Counted from the stretch's first letter, positions 16,025 through 25,957 are shown. The stretch is DNA of 64,000 bases from Clostridium minihomine (GCF_900240385.1 NZ_OEQH01000001.1:620001-684000), one strand, 5' to 3'. Numbers and translations are program-made. The notes: a model not told the origin generated them from the sequence alone.

Positions 16025-17017
16025 ATGAAAACAAGAAAAATCGGACAATCCGATTTAGAAGCCGGCATTTTGTCCTTGGGCGCATGGGCAATTGGCGGCG
16101 GCAGCTGGTGGGGCGAAAATGACGATGAACTGTCGATAAAAACCATTCACAGCGCGTTGGACAAGGGCCTTACGTGGATTGATACCGCCCCGGTTTATGG
16201 GTTTGGGCACAGTGAAGAGGTGGTCGGTAAAGCGCTCAAAGATCGTCGCAGCCGCGCGATTTTATCCACCAAATGCGGGCTTCAGTGGCGCAATCAGCAG
16301 GGAAGCGATTCTTTTTCCCGTGATGGGCACGAAGTGTACCGCAATTTATCTGCGCAGTCCATTCGGCAGGACTTAGAAGACAGCCTGCGCCGTTTGCAAA
16401 CGGATTACATCGATATTTACTATACCCACTGGCAAGCCAGAAAAGGCGGAGCCTCCATTGAAGAAACTATGACAGAACTGCTGAAAATGAAGCAGGAAGG
16501 GAAAATCCGGGTTATTGGCGCATCCAATGTGAACACGGCGCATTTGGATGAATATTTAAAATATGGCAGGCTGGATGTGATTCAGGAAAAATTCAGCATG
16601 GTGGATCGTCGGATTGAATCCGAATTACTTCCATACTGTGAAGAACACCAAATTACATTGCAGACCTATTCTCCGCTGGAACAAGGTCTTTTGACCGGGA
16701 AAATTAGGATGGATTATGTGATTCCGGCAGGTTCCGTACATGAAAACAAGTTCTGGTGGATTGCAGAAAATCGAAAATTGGTTATTGATATGCTGAATGG
16801 CTGGTCTGATTTAACCGAAAAGTACGGTTGTGCCATGGGCAACCTGGTGATTGCCTGGACGGCAGCGCGCAGCGAGCAAATCAATGTGCTGGGCGGTGCC
16901 CGGAAACTGGAGCAGGTGGAGGAAAACGCCAAAGCAGGCGATCTGATTTTGGACAAAGCCGATTTGGATCGAATGACCCGCGATGCCGATGCCATTATTA
17001 CCACCAGCCAGAGTTAG
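16025..17017 (+). CDS. Aldo/keto reductase
   Basis: A 330-residue NAD(P)H-dependent carbonyl reductase with a TIM-barrel fold. The catalytic tetrad is present: D53 and Y58 (WIDTAPVYGFG), K83 (LSTKCGL) and H135 (YYTHWQ). The C-terminal cofactor region reads GGARKLEQVEENA. The ATG follows GAAAGGATGATGGGCA. It is a single gene between a promoter and a bidirectional terminator. The substrate cannot be told from sequence. Confidence 0.9.
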   Translation: MKTRKIGQSDLEAGILSLGAWAIGGGSWWGENDDELSIKTIHSALDKGLTWIDTAPVYGFGHSEEVVGKALKDRRSRAILSTKCGLQWRNQQGSDSFSRDGHEVYRNLSAQSIRQDLEDSLRRLQTDYIDIYYTHWQARKGGASIEETMTELLKMKQEGKIRVIGASNVNTAHLDEYLKYGRLDVIQEKFSMVDRRIESELLPYCEEHQITLQTYSPLEQGLLTGKIRMDYVIPAGSVHENKFWWIAENRKLVIDMLNGWSDLTEKYGCAMGNLVIAWTAARSEQINVLGGARKLEQVEENAKAGDLILDKADLDRMTRDADAIITTSQS

Positions 17018-17073
17018 TCTGGATTGCGCTATCTTTTAAAAAGAGAAGAATTTTAAAACAAATAAAGACATAA

Positions 17074-17109
17074 AAAATCCCCTGCGAATTTAAATTCGCA
17101 GGGGATTTT
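17074..17109. terminator. Bidirectional terminator between the reductase gene and the V-ATPase operon
   Basis: A perfect 36-base palindrome (17074-17091 with 17092-17109) has A-rich and T-rich ends. It sits between the convergent aldo/keto reductase gene and the last ATPase gene. Confidence 0.85.
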
Positions 17110-17130
17110 CAAACCATTTTATTGTTCGGC

Positions 17131-17745
17131 TCAACCGGCATTCTTTTGCCTCTTGATGACCTTCAGACGAGAGAATTCTTCTCTGTCCTTTTCTTCCAAG
17201 GCATCAGAGATGAATTTCACGGTCTGCTCAAAACGGGGAATCATGATGTTTTTCAGTGCGTTTGCCCGCTTTTGTGTTTTCTTAACGGCATCTGCCAAAC
17301 GATAGACGCTGTTTTCCACTTCGGCCAATTCCGCGGTCATATATTTTACCTCGCGGAATTTTAAAAAGGCATTGTCCATCATGGTGTTGGTTTCCATGAG
17401 CCCGTAACTGAGAGTTACCGGTGTGCGTTCCAGTGAAACCATGGGAATTTCCACACCCATAACACTGCGGAACGCCACATTCAGATTGTTGTCATAAGGG
17501 ACGGTGCCAGCAATCTTATCACAAATACCCAAAGTAACGTTGGCCATTTTCAGGGCCGAATACGCTTCCTCATAGGTCTGGTCGATTTTATCCTGAATTT
17601 CATTGGCACGGTCAATCAGTGCCATCATTTCACGAATCAGAATATTACGCTTGCGGTCTAACAGCTCAAATCCTGTACGGGCCAGAGCAAGCGATTTTTT
17701 TGTGGCAAGAAGATTGCCTTTGGTTGGTACGATTTGAATCGCCAA
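17131..17745 (-). CDS. ntpD: V-type ATPase subunit D (central stalk)
   Basis: The rotor shaft inside the A3B3 head, 204 residues, mostly long alpha-helices. The N terminus (IVPTKGNLLATKKSLALARTG) is the subunit D signature, and the C-terminal helix has NALKNIMIPRFEQTVKFI. The start is a TTG at 17745 behind GAGGTGAG. It is the last gene of the nine-gene operon, 16 bases after subunit B. Confidence 0.95.
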   Translation of the reverse strand: MAIQIVPTKGNLLATKKSLALARTGFELLDRKRNILIREMMALIDRANEIQDKIDQTYEEAYSALKMANVTLGICDKIAGTVPYDNNLNVAFRSVMGVEIPMVSLERTPVTLSYGLMETNTMMDNAFLKFREVKYMTAELAEVENSVYRLADAVKKTQKRANALKNIMIPRFEQTVKFISDALEEKDREEFSRLKVIKRQKNAG

Positions 17746-17761
17746 TGCTTCTCACCTCACC

Positions 17762-19195
17762 TTAAGCCGATGTATTTTCGCTGAGTGTGTTTTCCAGTTC
17801 GTTCTGCAGGTCAGCGGTATCCTCCGGCTTATAGAATTTATTCAGAACCGCGTCATCCACACGATCCAATTCTGCACGGGGAAGAGTGGATAACAACTTC
17901 CAGCCTAAATCCAAGCTTTGGTCAATGGTTCTGTTTTCATTGCTTCTTTGGGTCAAGAACCGCTGCTCAAACAGCTTGCCGAATTGAATGTACTGTTTGT
18001 CAACCGGGGAAAGCTCTTCTTCACCGATAACAGAAGCCAGCGAACGGGCATCCATTACCTTGGCGTAAGAAGCGAACAGCTGGTTAGACAGTGCAGAGTG
18101 ATCCCCACGGGTGAAGCCTTCGCCGATGCCGTCTTTCATCAAACGGGACAAAGAAGGCAGAATGCCAACCGGCGGGTAAATGCCGGTGCTGTCCAGTGTG
18201 CGGTCCAGAACGATCTGACCTTCTGTAATATAGCCGGTCAAGTCAGGAACCGGGTGAGTTACGTCATCGTTAGGCATGGTCAAAATCGGAATCTGGGTAA
18301 CGGAACCGGTTTTTCCTTCTACCATGCCGGCGCGCTCATAAAGAGACGCAAAGTCGGAATAAAGGTAACCGGGGAAGCCTTTTCTGCCGGGAATTTCACC
18401 CTTGGAAGAGCTGAATTCGCGCAGTGCTTCCGCATAAGCTGTCATATCGGTCATGATGACCAGAATGTGCATATTCAGTTCAAATGCCAGGTATTCCGCA
18501 GTGGTCAGTGCGCAGCGAGGGGTCAGGGTACGTTCAATAATCGGGTCATTGGCCAGATTAACGAACATAACAACCTTCTGCAATACGCCTGATTCGTCAA
18601 AAGAGCGGCGGAAATATTCCGCAACGTCGTTCTTTACACCCATTGCCGCAAACACAATGGCAAAGTTGTCACTGCCTGCACCAGAGATTTTCGCCTGACG
18701 GGCAATTTGAACCGCCAGCTCGTTGTGGGACATACCGGAGCCAGAGAAAATCGGCAGCTTCTGTCCGCGAATGAGGGTCATCAGGGTATCAATACTGGAA
18801 ACACCGGTATTGATATAGTTGACCGGATATACTCGGGAAACCGGGTTGATGGGGGTGCCGTTGATATTCATGCGCTTCTGCGGGAAGATGTTGCCCAGTC
18901 CGTCGATAGGACGTCCAGAACCGTCAAATACACGGCCCAGGATTTCCGGCGACAAGGGCATCTCCATGGGGCGTCCGCGCAGACGGGTGCGGGTGTTATT
19001 CAAAGAGATTCCGCGGGTACCGTCGAATACCTGAATGACCACGCGCTTTCCGTCCATCTGAACGATTCTGCCCTGACGAATTGTGCCGTTATCCAGGCGG
19101 ATATCAACGATTTCTTCAAAAGAGGCATTTTCCACATCGTCCAGCACGATCAGCGACCCGTTTATTTCTTTGACGCCAATATAATCAAGAATCAT
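17762..19195 (-). CDS. ntpB: V-type ATPase subunit B
   Basis: The non-catalytic nucleotide-binding subunit of the A3B3 head, 477 residues. It has the RecA-like fold, but in place of a P-loop it reads [12 protein letters not shown], as expected for subunit [24 protein letters not shown] and [12 protein letters not shown] are conserved blocks. The ATG at 19195 follows AGAAGGCGG. It lies 31 bases after subunit A. Confidence 0.96.
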   Translation of the reverse strand: MILDYIGVKEINGSLIVLDDVENASFEEIVDIRLDNGTIRQGRIVQMDGKRVVIQVFDGTRGISLNNTRTRLRGRPMEMPLSPEILGRVFDGSGRPIDGLGNIFPQKRMNINGTPINPVSRVYPVNYINTGVSSIDTLMTLIRGQKLPIFSGSGMSHNELAVQIARQAKISGAGSDNFAIVFAAMGVKNDVAEYFRRSFDESGVLQKVVMFVNLANDPIIERTLTPRCALTTAEYLAFELNMHILVIMTDMTAYAEALREFSSSKGEIPGRKGFPGYLYSDFASLYERAGMVEGKTGSVTQIPILTMPNDDVTHPVPDLTGYITEGQIVLDRTLDSTGIYPPVGILPSLSRLMKDGIGEGFTRGDHSALSNQLFASYAKVMDARSLASVIGEEELSPVDKQYIQFGKLFEQRFLTQRSNENRTIDQSLDLGWKLLSTLPRAELDRVDDAVLNKFYKPEDTADLQNELENTLSENTSA

Positions 19196-19226
19196 AAAAA
19201 AACCGCCTTCTTTCCGTGGCTGTCAA

Positions 19227-20990
19227 TCAGTTGTTGATGATTCCTGCCACGGTGTTATCAATTTCTGCAATATAGTCATCGAACAAGTCCAGCTTGTCAT
19301 TTGGTACGTCGTACTTGATCTTCACCAGCTTGTCAAACAGACCCGACTGCAATATGCTGGAGATTGGAACGGCCGCTGACACCAGCTGCTTGGATTTTTG
19401 ATACAGATGCAAAATGACTTTCATCATCAGCTTCTGCTTCTCCAAGGGAACGAAAGTGTCTTCGGCGTGGAAAGCGTTCTGCTGCAAAAAGCCTACGCGG
19501 ACAAGACGCGCGATTTCAATTACCAGCTTTTGGTCATCCGGCAAAACGTCGGAACCAATCAGCTTAACAATTTCCATCAGTTTGCTTTCTTCCTGCAAAA
19601 TGTTGTTGATTTTCTTGCGGTAATCCAGGAATTCCGGGCCAACATTCTGATTAAACCAATCCTGCAGATCGTTGGAATATTCGCTGTAGCTTGTCATCCA
19701 GTTAATTGCAGGGTAGTGTCTGGCATAAGCAAGGCTTTTATCCAGAGCCCAGAAGCAGCGGGTAAAGCGCTTGGTATTTTGGGTAACAGGCTCAGAAAAG
19801 TCTGCGCCTGCCGGTGATACCGCGCCGATAATTGTAATGGAACCGTCGGTTCCGTTCAGGTTTTTCGTATAGCTGGCGCGCTCGTAGAATTCTGCCAGAC
19901 GAGAGGGGAGGTATGCCGGGAAGCCTTCTTCTGCAGGCATTTCTTCCAAACGTCCGGAAATTTCACGAAGAGCTTCTGCCCAGCGAGAGGTGGAGTCAGC
20001 CATCATGGCCACATGGTAACCCATGTCACGATAGTACTCTGCCAATGTGATGCCGGTGTAAATAGAAGCTTCACGGGCTGCCACAGGCATGTTAGAGGTG
20101 TTGGCAATCAGCGTGGTACGGTCGGTCATAGGCCGGCCAGACTTCGGGTCAATCAGCTCTGTGAATTCCTGCAGAACCTGAGACATCTCGTTTCCGCGTT
20201 CGCCGCATCCAACATAGATAATAATATCCGCATCGCACCATTTTGCCAGCTGATGCTGGGTCATGGTTTTGCCGCTTCCAAAACCGCCGGGAATAGCGGC
20301 TGTACCGCCCTTGGCCACAGGGAACAAAGTGTCAATGACACGTTGGCCGGTTACCAGCGGAATTTTGGGCTGCAAACGCTCCGCCACAGGGCGGGGTGTG
20401 CGGATTGGCCATCTTTGGCACAGGGTCAGTTTGTGTATGTTTCCCTTTTGGTCGGTCAGCTCCACTACCGTATCGTTGGAACGGTATTTTCCGTTTTCGC
20501 TGACCTTTGTCACAGTGCCGCTCACAGTGGGAGGGACAAGGCATCTGTGGCGTATGATTTTGGTTTCAGGGCATTCCGCGTAAATATCCCCGCCTTTTAA
20601 TACGTCGCCAGCCTTTACGGTGATGGTTACATCCCAAAGCTGATCAGGGTCAAGCGCGGGAACGTTGCTGCCGCGTGAGATAAATACGGATCCGGAATCA
20701 TCCGCAATTTTTTTCAGCGGACGTTCGATTCCGTCAAAAATATTATCCAAAATCCCTGGGCCTAAGGTAACATTCATGGGGCTGCCGGTACCGAAAACCG
20801 GCTCGCCCGGACGCAGTCCGGTGGTTTCTTCATATACCTGAATGGTAGTTAACTGATCGGAAATGCCAATGATTTCACCTACCAAACGCTCGTTTCCGAC
20901 AAACACCATTTCCATCATGGAAAAGCTGCGTGAGTTTTTGACTGTTACAACTGGCCCGTTAATACCATAAATTAAATCTTGGTTCTCCAT
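19227..20990 (-). CDS. ntpA: V-type ATPase subunit A (catalytic)
   Basis: The catalytic ATPase subunit, about 587 residues. The P-loop GGFGSGKT is at 235-242, and the non-homologous bulge typical of subunit A (about 115-190) is present. EMPAEEGFPAYLPSRLAEFY is a conserved catalytic block. ATG 20990 (MENQDLIYGINGPVV) is preferred; an in-frame TTG at 20996 is closer to GGAG and remains possible. Confidence 0.96.
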   Translation of the reverse strand: MENQDLIYGINGPVVTVKNSRSFSMMEMVFVGNERLVGEIIGISDQLTTIQVYEETTGLRPGEPVFGTGSPMNVTLGPGILDNIFDGIERPLKKIADDSGSVFISRGSNVPALDPDQLWDVTITVKAGDVLKGGDIYAECPETKIIRHRCLVPPTVSGTVTKVSENGKYRSNDTVVELTDQKGNIHKLTLCQRWPIRTPRPVAERLQPKIPLVTGQRVIDTLFPVAKGGTAAIPGGFGSGKTMTQHQLAKWCDADIIIYVGCGERGNEMSQVLQEFTELIDPKSGRPMTDRTTLIANTSNMPVAAREASIYTGITLAEYYRDMGYHVAMMADSTSRWAEALREISGRLEEMPAEEGFPAYLPSRLAEFYERASYTKNLNGTDGSITIIGAVSPAGADFSEPVTQNTKRFTRCFWALDKSLAYARHYPAINWMTSYSEYSNDLQDWFNQNVGPEFLDYRKKINNILQEESKLMEIVKLIGSDVLPDDQKLVIEIARLVRVGFLQQNAFHAEDTFVPLEKQKLMMKVILHLYQKSKQLVSAAVPISSILQSGLFDKLVKIKYDVPNDKLDLFDDYIAEIDNTVAGIINN

Positions 20991-21024
20991 CTTCAATCAT
21001 CTCCGTTATCATTGGTATTACGGT

Positions 21025-21621
21025 TCAGATCACAGCCATTCCAGAGGTTTCTTCAAACCATTCGTGCTGTGATTCCAGCATGCTGTCCAGTGTTTCGTCA
21101 GCCATAATGCCTTTGTCGGCATGATAGGCGCGCACACCGCCAATCAGGATATCGTTATCCGCTTTGACAGCGCAACCCTTTCCAAAGGTCTGCTTTAGCA
21201 GATCTTCGTACTTCAGATCTTCTTTTTTAACACAAAGAATAGCACCTGATTCAGGGAATAACTCCGACAAATTTTTTGCAAATTTTTGCAGAAGCCCGGG
21301 GTAATCTTTTGAGCTGGTAAAGGCCAAAAGCTGTTCTTTGGCCTTTTCAAATACTTCGTCAGCAATTTTCTGGCGCTTTTCCAGCAGTCCTTTTCGGGCA
21401 TCCATTTCTCGGTGCGCTATTTCCCGGGTGATTTCGTCCCGCATTGCAGTCATTTCGTTTTGGATCAGCTGATATGCTTCATGTAGAACCTGACGTTCTG
21501 CCTCTTCCAATTCTGTTTTCTTGTATTCGGCGATTTCCTGTTCTATTTTAGCTCGCTGTTCCTGAGCGTAATGATTGATAGCGGTACTGAATTTACTTAA
21601 TTTTTCATCATTAGAAGCCAT
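21025..21621 (-). CDS. ntpE: V-type ATPase subunit E (peripheral stalk)
   Basis: A 198-residue peripheral-stalk subunit. The first ~110 residues are a charged coiled coil (repeated heptads rich in E, K, Q, such as QEQRAKIEQEIAEYKK). The C-terminal domain contains the conserved DILIGGVRAYHADKGIMADETL block. GGGGGG precedes the ATG. It pairs with the G/H subunit encoded first in the operon. Confidence 0.92.
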   Translation of the reverse strand: MASNDEKLSKFSTAINHYAQEQRAKIEQEIAEYKKTELEEAERQVLHEAYQLIQNEMTAMRDEITREIAHREMDARKGLLEKRQKIADEVFEKAKEQLLAFTSSKDYPGLLQKFAKNLSELFPESGAILCVKKEDLKYEDLLKQTFGKGCAVKADNDILIGGVRAYHADKGIMADETLDSMLESQHEWFEETSGMAVI

Positions 21622-21651
21622 AGTAACCCCCCGTTCCGCCGCCTTGGCGGT

Positions 21652-21960
21652 TTAAATTTTTACTCCGATTGCCTCGCGAACATAGCGGGTAATCGAATCT
21701 TTTGTGCGGCCATTACCGTGACGGTCGGGTATTTCAACGATCAAAGGACGTTTCAGGTTCAGTTTTAAGTCATAGACCAATTCCGGGCACATCGAAACCA
21801 AACGCTCGGTCATTAAGACAACGGCAACGTCTTTCATTTCAATGGCATCGTTCAAGGCCTCACGAACCTCACCGACATCGTGCGCCAAAATGCCGGGAAT
21901 CCCGGCAAGGCGCATTCCTACCAGCGTGTCTGTGTTGTCGCTGATTAAGTAAAAGCGCAT
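21652..21960 (-). CDS. ntpG: V-type ATPase subunit F
   Basis: A 102-residue central-stalk subunit that binds subunit D. The Rossmann-like opening FYLISDNTDTLVGMRLAGIPG and the segment KDVAVVLMTERL are typical of the family. The gene symbol follows the Enterococcus naming and should be treated loosely. It lies between K and E in the operon. Confidence 0.92.
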   Translation of the reverse strand: MRFYLISDNTDTLVGMRLAGIPGILAHDVGEVREALNDAIEMKDVAVVLMTERLVSMCPELVYDLKLNLKRPLIVEIPDRHGNGRTKDSITRYVREAIGVKI

Positions 21961-21987
21961 ATCAGCACCTGCTTTCTTAAAAGAGCC

Positions 21988-22434
21988 TTAAATCTTGTTC
22001 AGAATCAGGATGGATACCAGCAGACCGTACAGAGCAATACCTTCGCCCAAAGCAACGAAAATCAGGGACTTACCAAAGGATTTGGGATCTTCTGCAGTAG
22101 CACCGATTGCAGCGGGAGCAGCAGCAGCAACAGCAATACCACCGCCGATGCCGGCAAGGCTGGTAACGATAGCAGCGGCCAGCAGGCCCATGCCCTTGGT
22201 GTTATCACCAGCAGCTGCTGCCTGAGAAGTGGTAGTAGCGTTGGCTTCGGGTTCTTCCGAAACAGCGTTGGCTACCATGGGAGCAGATACGGTAATTGCG
22301 CATACGAGCAGGAATGCTGCCAGTTGGCCAATTACAGCTGTTTTTGCTTTTTTGCCGTTTTTGACCGCTCTCACACTAAAGAAGACAGTCGCCATAAGTG
22401 CCGCAACGGGTAATACAAGTAATACGTACATCAT
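21988..22434 (-). CDS. ntpK: V-type ATPase subunit K (c-ring proteolipid)
   Basis: The membrane rotor subunit, 148 residues from ATG 22434 (GGAGG nine bases upstream; a longer TTG start at 22449 is less likely). Four hydrophobic segments are seen at about 2-22, 33-57, 83-107 and 118-146. The last carries the ion-binding glutamate in VALGEGIALYG. The third is the glycine-rich GIGGGIAVAAAAPAAIG helix. The first two segments do not look like a c-subunit hairpin and are joined to the rest by an Ala/Thr-rich linker. Whether it uses H+ or Na+ cannot be settled; the GEG context lacks the hydroxyl residue after Glu seen in E. hirae. Confidence 0.9.
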   Translation of the reverse strand: MMYVLLVLPVAALMATVFFSVRAVKNGKKAKTAVIGQLAAFLLVCAITVSAPMVANAVSEEPEANATTTSQAAAAGDNTKGMGLLAAAIVTSLAGIGGGIAVAAAAPAAIGATAEDPKSFGKSLIFVALGEGIALYGLLVSILILNKI

Positions 22435-22475
22435 AAGATTTGCCTCCAAAATATAATGTTTTTTTATTTACCGCG

Positions 22476-24431
22476 TCAGGATTTGGTGAGTTCCTGGCGA
22501 GCGGATACAGGATGGAAAGGACGGCCCGTGCCGTCGAAGAAGCGGCTGAACATTTCGTAATATTCCAGCCTTAGTACCTGAATTCCCACAAGAAGGGCTT
22601 CCAGTACCATAACAAAAATGTTGCCAAAGATGACTATCAAAGCGTAGCCGATTCCTGCGGACATTTCCGCCAGAGTAAAGACCACCATCATCATACCGGC
22701 GTGAACCAGCACGAAGGCGCCTACACGAAGGAAAGACATGGTGTTGGTGGCATAGCTGAGAAGGAACTCGAAAACTTCAAAGAAGTTTTGCATGATAAAG
22801 TCGCCCCAGCTTTCGGGTTTCCAATGTTTTTTTCCTTCCATAATTTCGCTTAGAATTTCCCGGAAGAACATCAGAATCAAGGGAACAATCATAAAGCAAA
22901 CCACATAAAAGGGGGTAACCAACTGCCAGCCCATCACCATTTTTCCGCCAAAACCAAAGACCAAAGAACCGTAAAAGACCAGCCCAGCCAGGCCATTGGG
23001 GCCAAACAAGGCATTTCCATACTGTTTCTTTTTGACACTGGAATAAATGTTAATCAGCATTGCAACCATAACCAGTGACAGTCCGATGGCGATAGCCAGA
23101 TAAATAATCAGATTGGTGGTTGCCGGTTCCATTACTTCCACAGGTTTCTCATGAAGCCCAAAAAGGGACCGATACAACGGATCCAGAGCATGTTCAAACC
23201 CGAACACAGAGCCATAAATCAGGCCAAAGCAAGCGGAAGAAATTCCGCAGGGAATTAAAATTTTGCCCAGTTTCATGCGAAGTTTGTTCCACATGAACAA
23301 GCCAACCAAAGAAACCACAAGTCCTTGACCCACGTCGCCGAACATGATGCCGAACAGCATTACATAAGTAATTCCTACGAAAATAGTCGGATCCACCTCG
23401 TTGTAAGAGGGAAGGCCGAACATTTCCACAAAAAACTCAAAGGGACGGAACGGTTTGGGGTTTTTCAAATGAACTGGGGGAGAGTGATCTAATTGAGCCT
23501 CTGCCTTTTCAAATGTATACTCCACCGTTTCCAGGGGTTCCAAGCTTTCTTTAAACTCAGATTCCTTGGTTTCGGGAATCCAGCCGGTCAGAACAAAGCT
23601 GTCGTGATAACGGGCTCCATAATGACGGATTCCAAAGTAGATGCTTTTTTCTTTTAATGAGTTAAATGTTTGTTGGCAGGCTTCTTTTTCCTGTTCCCAA
23701 TACTCATCCAGCTTGGTTTGCAGTTCTTTTAACTGCCCGGTGACATTCAGCTTGTTTTCTTCCAGCTCGTTGAGCGTTTCTTCAGCGGTGCCACTGTACT
23801 TGCCGATGTCAATACGCTTGAAATATAAACTGGAGAAAATGCGATCCACTTCTTCCACTTGATCGATGGGGGCAAAATAAACGCCCCAATACAGTGAATC
23901 GTCATGAGCGCTGGGGAAGAAAGTTACATAAGGGTTGTCATTGTAAAGGCTTAGCTTGTCAAAGCTTTCTTTTGCCATGCAGCCGAATCGTACTTTAATA
24001 AACGAACGGTTGTGTATTTGTTCCAGCTTTAGATCTAGGCCTTTAAAGTGAGAAATATCCTGTATTGCAGCCGTTAGCTCTTCTAGTTTCCTTTTAAGCT
24101 CCTCCTGACGTGCCAGCGAGTCCTCTACCACAGTGCAAAAACGGGTTACATACTCAAATAAACCGCGATCCATAGAATCATCTGCCGTGCAGCAGGGGTT
24201 CCCCTGAAACATCAGTTGCTTCTGGATTTTTTCGCAGCTTTCCACCAGTCTTTGCAAAGGGGCGGAATATGGGTTATCTTCGCTGATGGGGATAAAAGAG
24301 GCGGTATCGGAGTAAAAGGAAAGAACGTTGTCCGGATGAAATACCTCGGATTGACCACAACGAACTGTCACTTCATCCAGTTCATTCATGCGTCCAATAA
24401 TGCTTGCCATTTTTATCTTTTGGACAGCCAA
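22476..24431 (-). CDS. ntpI: V-type ATPase subunit I (a subunit)
   Basis: The stator membrane subunit that forms the ion half-channels, 651 residues. The N-terminal ~330 residues are soluble with coiled coils (LEENKLNVTGQLKELQTKLDEY). The C-terminal half has about seven to eight membrane helices, with FGIMFGDVGQGL and LSYATNTMSFLRVGAFVLVHAGM as conserved channel motifs including the essential Arg. Start TTG 24431 is favoured because AAAGGAG lies upstream; ATG 24410 has none. Confidence 0.93.
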   Translation of the reverse strand: MAVQKIKMASIIGRMNELDEVTVRCGQSEVFHPDNVLSFYSDTASFIPISEDNPYSAPLQRLVESCEKIQKQLMFQGNPCCTADDSMDRGLFEYVTRFCTVVEDSLARQEELKRKLEELTAAIQDISHFKGLDLKLEQIHNRSFIKVRFGCMAKESFDKLSLYNDNPYVTFFPSAHDDSLYWGVYFAPIDQVEEVDRIFSSLYFKRIDIGKYSGTAEETLNELEENKLNVTGQLKELQTKLDEYWEQEKEACQQTFNSLKEKSIYFGIRHYGARYHDSFVLTGWIPETKESEFKESLEPLETVEYTFEKAEAQLDHSPPVHLKNPKPFRPFEFFVEMFGLPSYNEVDPTIFVGITYVMLFGIMFGDVGQGLVVSLVGLFMWNKLRMKLGKILIPCGISSACFGLIYGSVFGFEHALDPLYRSLFGLHEKPVEVMEPATTNLIIYLAIAIGLSLVMVAMLINIYSSVKKKQYGNALFGPNGLAGLVFYGSLVFGFGGKMVMGWQLVTPFYVVCFMIVPLILMFFREILSEIMEGKKHWKPESWGDFIMQNFFEVFEFLLSYATNTMSFLRVGAFVLVHAGMMMVVFTLAEMSAGIGYALIVIFGNIFVMVLEALLVGIQVLRLEYYEMFSRFFDGTGRPFHPVSARQELTKS

Positions 24432-24449
24432 ACAGAATCACTCCTTTCG

Positions 24450-25496
24450 TTAAAAATTAGAAAAAGCAAGCAGCTTCTTTATTTCTTCCGGCGGGAGTTT
24501 GTAACGTATTCCCTCCACAATGTTAGTAATATCCATCAATTCAATCTGCGTGTAGAAAATGTAAGAAAACATTACAACAGGCGGGTGGACGGAAAAATGG
24601 ATACTGTGCTTGCAGGCGTGGTATAAAGCGCGTTCTGCCAGCTGATCCTCAAAATTGTATTCAATTTTGCTGGTTCGTTTCCCAAGCTTTGTTTTCTTCA
24701 GCAGTTCTCTGACTTCTTCGGCGTCTTTCGCATGAATCATTTTTTCAACCTGATCTCTGCGAAGGGAGCCGAAGGGCAAAAGATTGCTGCGAATATAGTC
24801 CGGCCCGGCCTGAAAATGAGTTTTCAGACGGACAATGCGGGCAAAATTCATCAAGTCAAGGTAAAGATCCAGCAGCTGCTTCAGATCTTGCTTTGTACTG
24901 CGCAAAGGGTGGCTTTCGATAATGTCATACAGGTTACTGTACAAGTAAGTATATAAAGCATTTTCTGCAGCCGTGTAATTCAGTGGCTGTTCTTGGGAAG
25001 GCCGGAATGGATCCAGCAATGCTTTATATGGGGTATGTGACAAGGCGGACAAAATGGAATCAAAATCCTCAGCATTGGACAAGCCCGCCAAATCGATATG
25101 GGAATGCATCGCCAGGGTAGACGGCATGGAAAAGAAATATTCTTTTGGCATGTCGGCATTCAGGTGAAGCAAAGCATTTAAAATCTGCCCCACTTCGTTT
25201 CGCTGCAGAAGGAAAACGGCAAACACGTCGCTGGTAGATAATTCATATCGGCAAAGAGAAGCCGAATCCGCGAAGAGCTTTTGCTTTAGCCGGTTTTCTA
25301 ACTGGCCACGGTAGATATCCCTGTCATTGATTCCGGCCAAAACCTTATCATAGTCTGTGTTGTTGGCCAAGTACCGGGCGATTTCTGTCACGCTGTGGCA
25401 ATTAAGCAGATCTTGATACTGCTGGGCTTTCAGCCTGCGTCCGTACATCGCGCGCGCTTTGGCTAATACAACATTAGAAGAAAGGGTGGAAAGCAC
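24450..25496 (-). CDS. ntpC: V-type ATPase subunit C (d/AC39 family)
   Basis: A 348-residue socket protein linking the central stalk to the c-ring. The N terminus (NVVLAKARAMYGRRLKAQQYQDLL) and MDITNIVEGIRYKLPPEEIK near the end fit the AC39 family. The start is GTG 25496 behind AGGAGAGTG. It is the second gene of the operon, 4 bases after the G/H gene stop. Confidence 0.92.
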   Translation of the reverse strand: MLSTLSSNVVLAKARAMYGRRLKAQQYQDLLNCHSVTEIARYLANNTDYDKVLAGINDRDIYRGQLENRLKQKLFADSASLCRYELSTSDVFAVFLLQRNEVGQILNALLHLNADMPKEYFFSMPSTLAMHSHIDLAGLSNAEDFDSILSALSHTPYKALLDPFRPSQEQPLNYTAAENALYTYLYSNLYDIIESHPLRSTKQDLKQLLDLYLDLMNFARIVRLKTHFQAGPDYIRSNLLPFGSLRRDQVEKMIHAKDAEEVRELLKKTKLGKRTSKIEYNFEDQLAERALYHACKHSIHFSVHPPVVMFSYIFYTQIELMDITNIVEGIRYKLPPEEIKKLLAFSNF

Positions 25497-25500
25497 AGAA

Positions 25501-25812
25501 TCACTCTCCTATCACGTTTTTTACGATTGCATTGACCCATTTGTCGCCATTGGATGCATAACTTTGATCCAACTGTTCCGACAGAGTCTGATATTTGTGC
25601 TCTTTCACCTGCCAGCCTTTTTCGGCAGCAGACATTTCCAGTGGTCTGTTTTTTTCAATTCTGGCACGAGCCCGGGTCAGATATTGTGTTCGAATATCTT
25701 CGCGCTTTTGCAGAATTTCCTTTTCTGTGTTTGCTTTTTCCCGCTGGGCGGCATCTGTAATTTGCCTGGCCTGCTCATCCATTTCGATGATCTGTTTCAG
25801 CATATCTTGCAT
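25501..25812 (-). CDS. ntpF: V-type ATPase subunit G/H (peripheral stalk)
   Basis: A 103-residue coiled-coil protein (EMDEQARQITDAAQREKANT, then EKEILQKREDIRTQYLTRAR) that dimerises with subunit E to form the peripheral stalk. It is assigned by its place as first gene of the ATPase operon and by its helical, charged composition; sequence conservation in this family is weak. GGAGG lies about 12 bases before the ATG. Confidence 0.8.
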   Translation of the reverse strand: MQDMLKQIIEMDEQARQITDAAQREKANTEKEILQKREDIRTQYLTRARARIEKNRPLEMSAAEKGWQVKEHKYQTLSEQLDQSYASNGDKWVNAIVKNVIGE

Positions 25813-25877
25813 TTCAACCGCACCTCCTCAATAATAAAATATATTAGAGACTTAAATATTCATGAATCATATGCACA

Positions 25878-25906
25878 ATTATAGCTCTCTTGTCATAAAT
25901 ATACAA
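25878..25906 (-). promoter_or_regulatory. Promoter of the V-ATPase operon
   Basis: On the minus strand, TTGTAT (25901-25906), a 17-base spacer and TATAAT (25878-25883), 66 bases upstream of the first ATPase gene. Confidence 0.75.
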
Positions 25907-25957
25907 CTCATTTTGAGATAAAAATTCCTTTTGTGACATAATGATCTGATGAAAATT

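Noticed and set aside
17918-18592. 224-codon plus-strand ORF inside ATPase subunit B
   Set aside because: It is antisense to a conserved subunit and shows no domain.
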